From Actinobacillus suis ATCC 33415 (GTDB lineage Bacteria > Pseudomonadota > Gammaproteobacteria > Enterobacterales > Pasteurellaceae): a stretch of DNA of 64,000 nt. The stretch is taken from assembly GCF_000739435.1 (NCBI RefSeq), contig NZ_CP009159.1, positions 1,116,001 to 1,180,000 of the forward strand, in the 5' to 3' direction. Shown piece by piece: positions 61,635 through 64,000 of the stretch. Under the pieces are notes generated by a model. That model saw nothing but the letters and a program-made list of their open reading frames with translations, had not been told where the DNA came from and did no database searches. Within the stretch, counting starts at the first letter, position 1. Each line of letters begins with the position of its first letter. The translations under genes were made by a program, and so were the position numbers.

Positions 61635-61651
61635 GTGACTTATTTAAGTCA

Positions 61652-61873
61652 TTATGCTCTTTCACGCATATGTTTAATGAAAAAATAGAGATTGGTGCAG
61701 GTCACAAAAAAGTTTAAACCTGCAACAGGTAAAGAACCTATCATTAATCCATAAATGGTGAAGCAAGCACACCCTACCGCATTCACAAAACGCAACTTAA
61801 TCACATCTTTTAATAAAAAAGATACGCCTACTAAAAACATCGCAAAGTAGCCGAATAACTCTACATAATCCAT
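61652..61873 (-). CDS. small inner-membrane protein, CBU_0592/YgjV-like
   Basis: A 73-residue protein with three hydrophobic stretches (about 4-20, 29-46, 48-67) and a basic end (IKHMRERA). The pattern resembles single-module proteins of the YgjV / CBU_0592-like membrane family, whose function is unknown. AGGAGGT lies upstream on the minus strand (61879-61885), so translation is likely efficient. It stands between terminators, next to folA. Confidence 0.65.
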   Translation of the reverse strand: MDYVELFGYFAMFLVGVSFLLKDVIKLRFVNAVGCACFTIYGLMIGSLPVAGLNFFVTCTNLYFFIKHMRERA

Positions 61874-61992
61874 AAGAACCTCCTAAAATTAATTACTGTG
61901 TATTATTTTAATCAGTCTTATTTTGTTTGTGTTTAACTTTAAAAAAAGCAAAGGATTGCGTTCACATTTTTATGTTTTGATTGACGATAAAA

Positions 61993-62487
61993 TCAGCAGC
62001 CACTACGTTCCAGTAACATAAAACGGCATTGATAAGGGTTTTGCTCATCAATTTCAGACCATGTTTCCGCTTTTAATTGCCAATTTTCTTCATCGAATTC
62101 AAAAAACGTATCGCCTTCAATCTCCGCCTGTATTTCGGTTAAATAGAGTTTGTTTGCAACAGGAATAGTTTGTTTAAAAAGCTCGCCGCCACCAATCACC
62201 ATAATTTCTTCCACATTTGCAAAAGTTTTGGCTAATTCGACCGCTTGTTCAAAATTAGTCGCCGCATAAGCGCCTTCTACTGAAAAGCCGGAACGAGATA
62301 AAATAATATTAGGACGTTTAGGTAGTAAGCGACCGATAGATTCGTAAGTTTTGCGCCCCATAATCACTGGCTTGCCCACTGTATTTTGACGAAACCATGC
62401 CAAATCAACCGGTAAATGCCACGGCATTTGATTGTCCTTACCAATCACGTGATTTTTTGTACGTGCTACAATTAAACTAATTTCCAT
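61993..62487 (-). CDS. folA: dihydrofolate reductase
   Basis: A 164-residue enzyme that regenerates tetrahydrofolate with NADPH; the trimethoprim target. MEISLIVARTKNHVIGKDNQ opens it, MPWHLPVDLAWFRQNT carries the substrate region with acidic D27-type residue, and GRKTYESIG and IMVIGGGELFKQ bind NADPH. The start at 62487 matches the family; the longer frame lacks conservation. An uptake-signal core lies inside (62240-62248). Divergent from proB. Confidence 0.96.
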   Translation of the reverse strand: MEISLIVARTKNHVIGKDNQMPWHLPVDLAWFRQNTVGKPVIMGRKTYESIGRLLPKRPNIILSRSGFSVEGAYAATNFEQAVELAKTFANVEEIMVIGGGELFKQTIPVANKLYLTEIQAEIEGDTFFEFDEENWQLKAETWSEIDEQNPYQCRFMLLERSGC

Positions 62488-62611
62488 CGTTTTTCCGCCC
62501 TTATGCCTTTTAGTTTGATTTAAGTTGAAATTAATAGTGATTTTAGCAAACAAAAGTGCTACTTTTCATATAATTCTTTTTTTGTTTACACAACCTACCA
62601 AAATACAGCTT

Positions 62612-63703
62612 ATGAGCAAGACTATTGTTATCAAATTTGGGACAAGTACCCTCACCCATGGCGGTAAAAGTTTAAGCCGCCCTTATATGTTAGAGTTAGT
62701 TAAACAAATCGCTCAACTGCATCAGCATCATCGTGTGATTGTTGTGACATCTGGTGCTGCGGCGGCTGGGCGTGATTATCTCGGTCATCCTGAACTTCCC
62801 AAAACGCTTGCTTATAAACAAATGTTAGCGGCGGTTGGACAAAGCCAACTGATTCGTACTTGGGAAAATTTATTCGATATTTATGGCATTCATATCGGGC
62901 AAATTTTATTAACCCGTGCCGATATTGACGATCGTGAACGTTTCCTAAATGCTCGAGATACGCTAAATGCGCTGTTAGAACAAAAAATCATTCCGGTTAT
63001 CAATGAAAATGACACGGTGGCAACCGAAGAATTTAAAGTGGGCGATAACGATAACTTATCTGCTTTAGTTGCGATCCTTGCACACGCCGACCAACTCTAT
63101 TTATTAACCGACCAAGAGGGGCTTTTTAGCGCAGACCCTCGTAAAGATCCGAATGCGTCGCTTCTTTCTGTCGTTGAAAGGATCACGCCGGAAATTCGTC
63201 AAATTGCCGGCGGAAGTTCAACCGGACTCGGTACCGGTGGCATGAGCACAAAAATTACTGCGGCAGATATTGCTACTCGTTCAGGTGTAGAGACGATTAT
63301 TGCTTCAGGCTCTCGTGAAAACGTGTTGGTTGATTTAGCCAATGATGTGGCGATCGGTAGCAAATTTTTAGTGCAATCCGACCGCTTAGAAGGCAGAAAA
63401 CAGTGGTTATTCGCTGCCCCGCAGGTGGGGGCATTAACAGTTGATAAAGGTGCGGAAACCGCATTATTACAACATAAATCACTCTTGCCTGTCGGTGTTT
63501 CAGATATAAAAGGGGTCTTTAGTCGTGGCGAAGTGGTTAAAATCTTTAATCAAGAAGGCAAAGCTCTTGCGCTCGGCTTAGCACGTTACAGTAGCGAAGC
63601 GTTAGAACGCATTAAAGGCAAGAAATCAGCAGAAATCGAATCATTGTTAGGCTATGAATTCGGCTCAGTTGCCGTACATATAGATGAAATGGTGATTTAT
63701 TAA
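62612..63703 (+). CDS. proB: glutamate 5-kinase
   Basis: A 363-residue kinase for the first proline step. The amino acid kinase fold spans about 1-255 ([57 protein letters not shown]), and a C-terminal PUA domain about 275-360. The start at 62612 ([10 protein letters not shown]) matches E. coli ProB; no strong ribosome-binding site is seen. proA is not adjacent; a TSUP transporter follows. Confidence 0.95.
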   Translation: MSKTIVIKFGTSTLTHGGKSLSRPYMLELVKQIAQLHQHHRVIVVTSGAAAAGRDYLGHPELPKTLAYKQMLAAVGQSQLIRTWENLFDIYGIHIGQILLTRADIDDRERFLNARDTLNALLEQKIIPVINENDTVATEEFKVGDNDNLSALVAILAHADQLYLLTDQEGLFSADPRKDPNASLLSVVERITPEIRQIAGGSSTGLGTGGMSTKITAADIATRSGVETIIASGSRENVLVDLANDVAIGSKFLVQSDRLEGRKQWLFAAPQVGALTVDKGAETALLQHKSLLPVGVSDIKGVFSRGEVVKIFNQEGKALALGLARYSSEALERIKGKKSAEIESLLGYEFGSVAVHIDEMVIY

Positions 63704-63710
63704 CAAACAG

Positions 63711-63752
63711 GCGGTCAAATTTGCTAAAAATTTTGCAAATTTAACCGCTTGC
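63711..63752 (+). terminator. paired hairpin after proB
   Basis: GCGGTCAAATTTGC and GCAAATTTAACCGC form an imperfect 14-base stem. No T-run follows, and the TSUP gene's ribosome-binding site begins right after, so it may only slow or partly end transcription. Confidence 0.5.
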
Positions 63753-63766
63753 ATAAGGGAGAGAAA

Positions 63767-64000
63767 ATGGAATTAGGACTAGATGTTTTTGCAATCTTAT
63801 TTAGCGTGGCAATGATAGCCGGCTTTATTGACGCAATCGCCGGCGGTGGCGGATTACTGACGATTCCGGCATTATTAGCTGTCGGTGTCCCCCCTGCCAT
63901 GGCATTAGGTACCAATAAGTTGCAAGCCTGCGGTGGGTCATTTTCCGCTTCTATCTATTTCGTGCGCAAAAAAGCAGTCGATGTCAAACAGATTTTCCTA
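63767..64000 (+). CDS. TSUP family transporter, 5' part (YfcA type)
   Basis: A frame open to the right edge; 78 codons are visible. MELGLDVFAILFSVAMIAGFIDAIAGGGGLL, read in two parts, shows the DAIAGGGGLLTIPALLA block of TauE/SafE-type (TSUP) exporters, and GVPPAMALGTNKLQA matches E. coli YfcA. The gene product is probably an inner-membrane anion exporter; substrate unknown. AGGGAGAG precedes the start. C-terminus lies outside the window. Confidence 0.88.
   Translation, partial: MELGLDVFAILFSVAMIAGFIDAIAGGGGLLTIPALLAVGVPPAMALGTNKLQACGGSFSASIYFVRKKAVDVKQIFL

Overview
The window comes from a Pasteurellaceae chromosome, most likely genus Actinobacillus (the A. pleuropneumoniae / A. suis / A. 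lignieresii / A. equuli group). Three things point there. The 9-mer ACAAGCGGT (core of the Apl-type DNA uptake signal) recurs over the whole window, often as inverted pairs in terminators, and the Haemophilus-type AAGTGCGGT is not used this way. There is an apfABCD type IV pilus locus. A compact riboflavin operon sits behind an FMN riboswitch, as described for A. pleuropneumoniae. The DNA is AT-rich and densely coding. I saw no rRNA or tRNA genes, insertion sequence, prophage or CRISPR array. Species cannot be settled from the window.

Layout. 1-4.5 kb: yqcC-truC, a YoaH-family small gene overlapping a secreted unknown, a CYTH protein, ycjX, a small membrane protein. 4.7-8.7 kb: smpB, serS, then pepE-dcuC on the minus strand. 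8.7-10.25 kb: the least ordinary stretch, with two FNR-like boxes, a leader that can fold into two exclusive structures, an excalibur-domain protein and a gap with a possible tiny membrane peptide. 10.3-14.6 kb: leuS-lptE-holA. 14.65-19.2 kb: apfABCD-coaE-yacG on the minus strand with a CRP-S-type competence site upstream. 19.4-23.7 kb: radA, pepB, kdsD, greB. 23.7-27.6 kb: ribD-ribE-ribBA-ribH with riboswitch and attenuator. 27.7-34.9 kb: glpABC divergent from glpQ and glpT, with CRP and GlpR sites. 35-36 kb: a secreted probable beta-propeller. 36.1-44.8 kb: lon behind a heat-shock promoter, dxr, relA, hemA, a luciferase-like oxidoreductase. 45-50.6 kb: der, hldE, pyrR, surA, ksgA. 50.7-55 kb: upp, fadD, rseC, rseA, rpoE. 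55.3-58.3 kb: leuA with a leucine leader peptide and attenuator, then yigL. 58.4-64 kb: a MacA-type adaptor with no partner transporter, a BASS symporter, lipoprotein acid phosphatase e(P4), a small membrane protein, folA divergent from proB, and the start of a TSUP transporter.

How it fits together. Several units suit a host-restricted facultative anaerobe: peptide-derived aspartate with C4-dicarboxylate transport (pepE-dcuC), anaerobic glycerol-3-phosphate oxidation fed by glycerophosphodiesters (glpQ, glpT, glpABC), and de novo riboflavin synthesis. Envelope upkeep is well represented (lptE, surA, kdsD, hldE, rpoE-rseA, lon). The pilus operon, its CRP-S site and the dense uptake signals together indicate natural competence. 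The best candidates for undescribed biology are the switch-like leader at 8969-9095, the pepE-dcuC FNR arrangement, two families of palindromic intergenic repeats, and the rpoE locus without an adjacent rseB.
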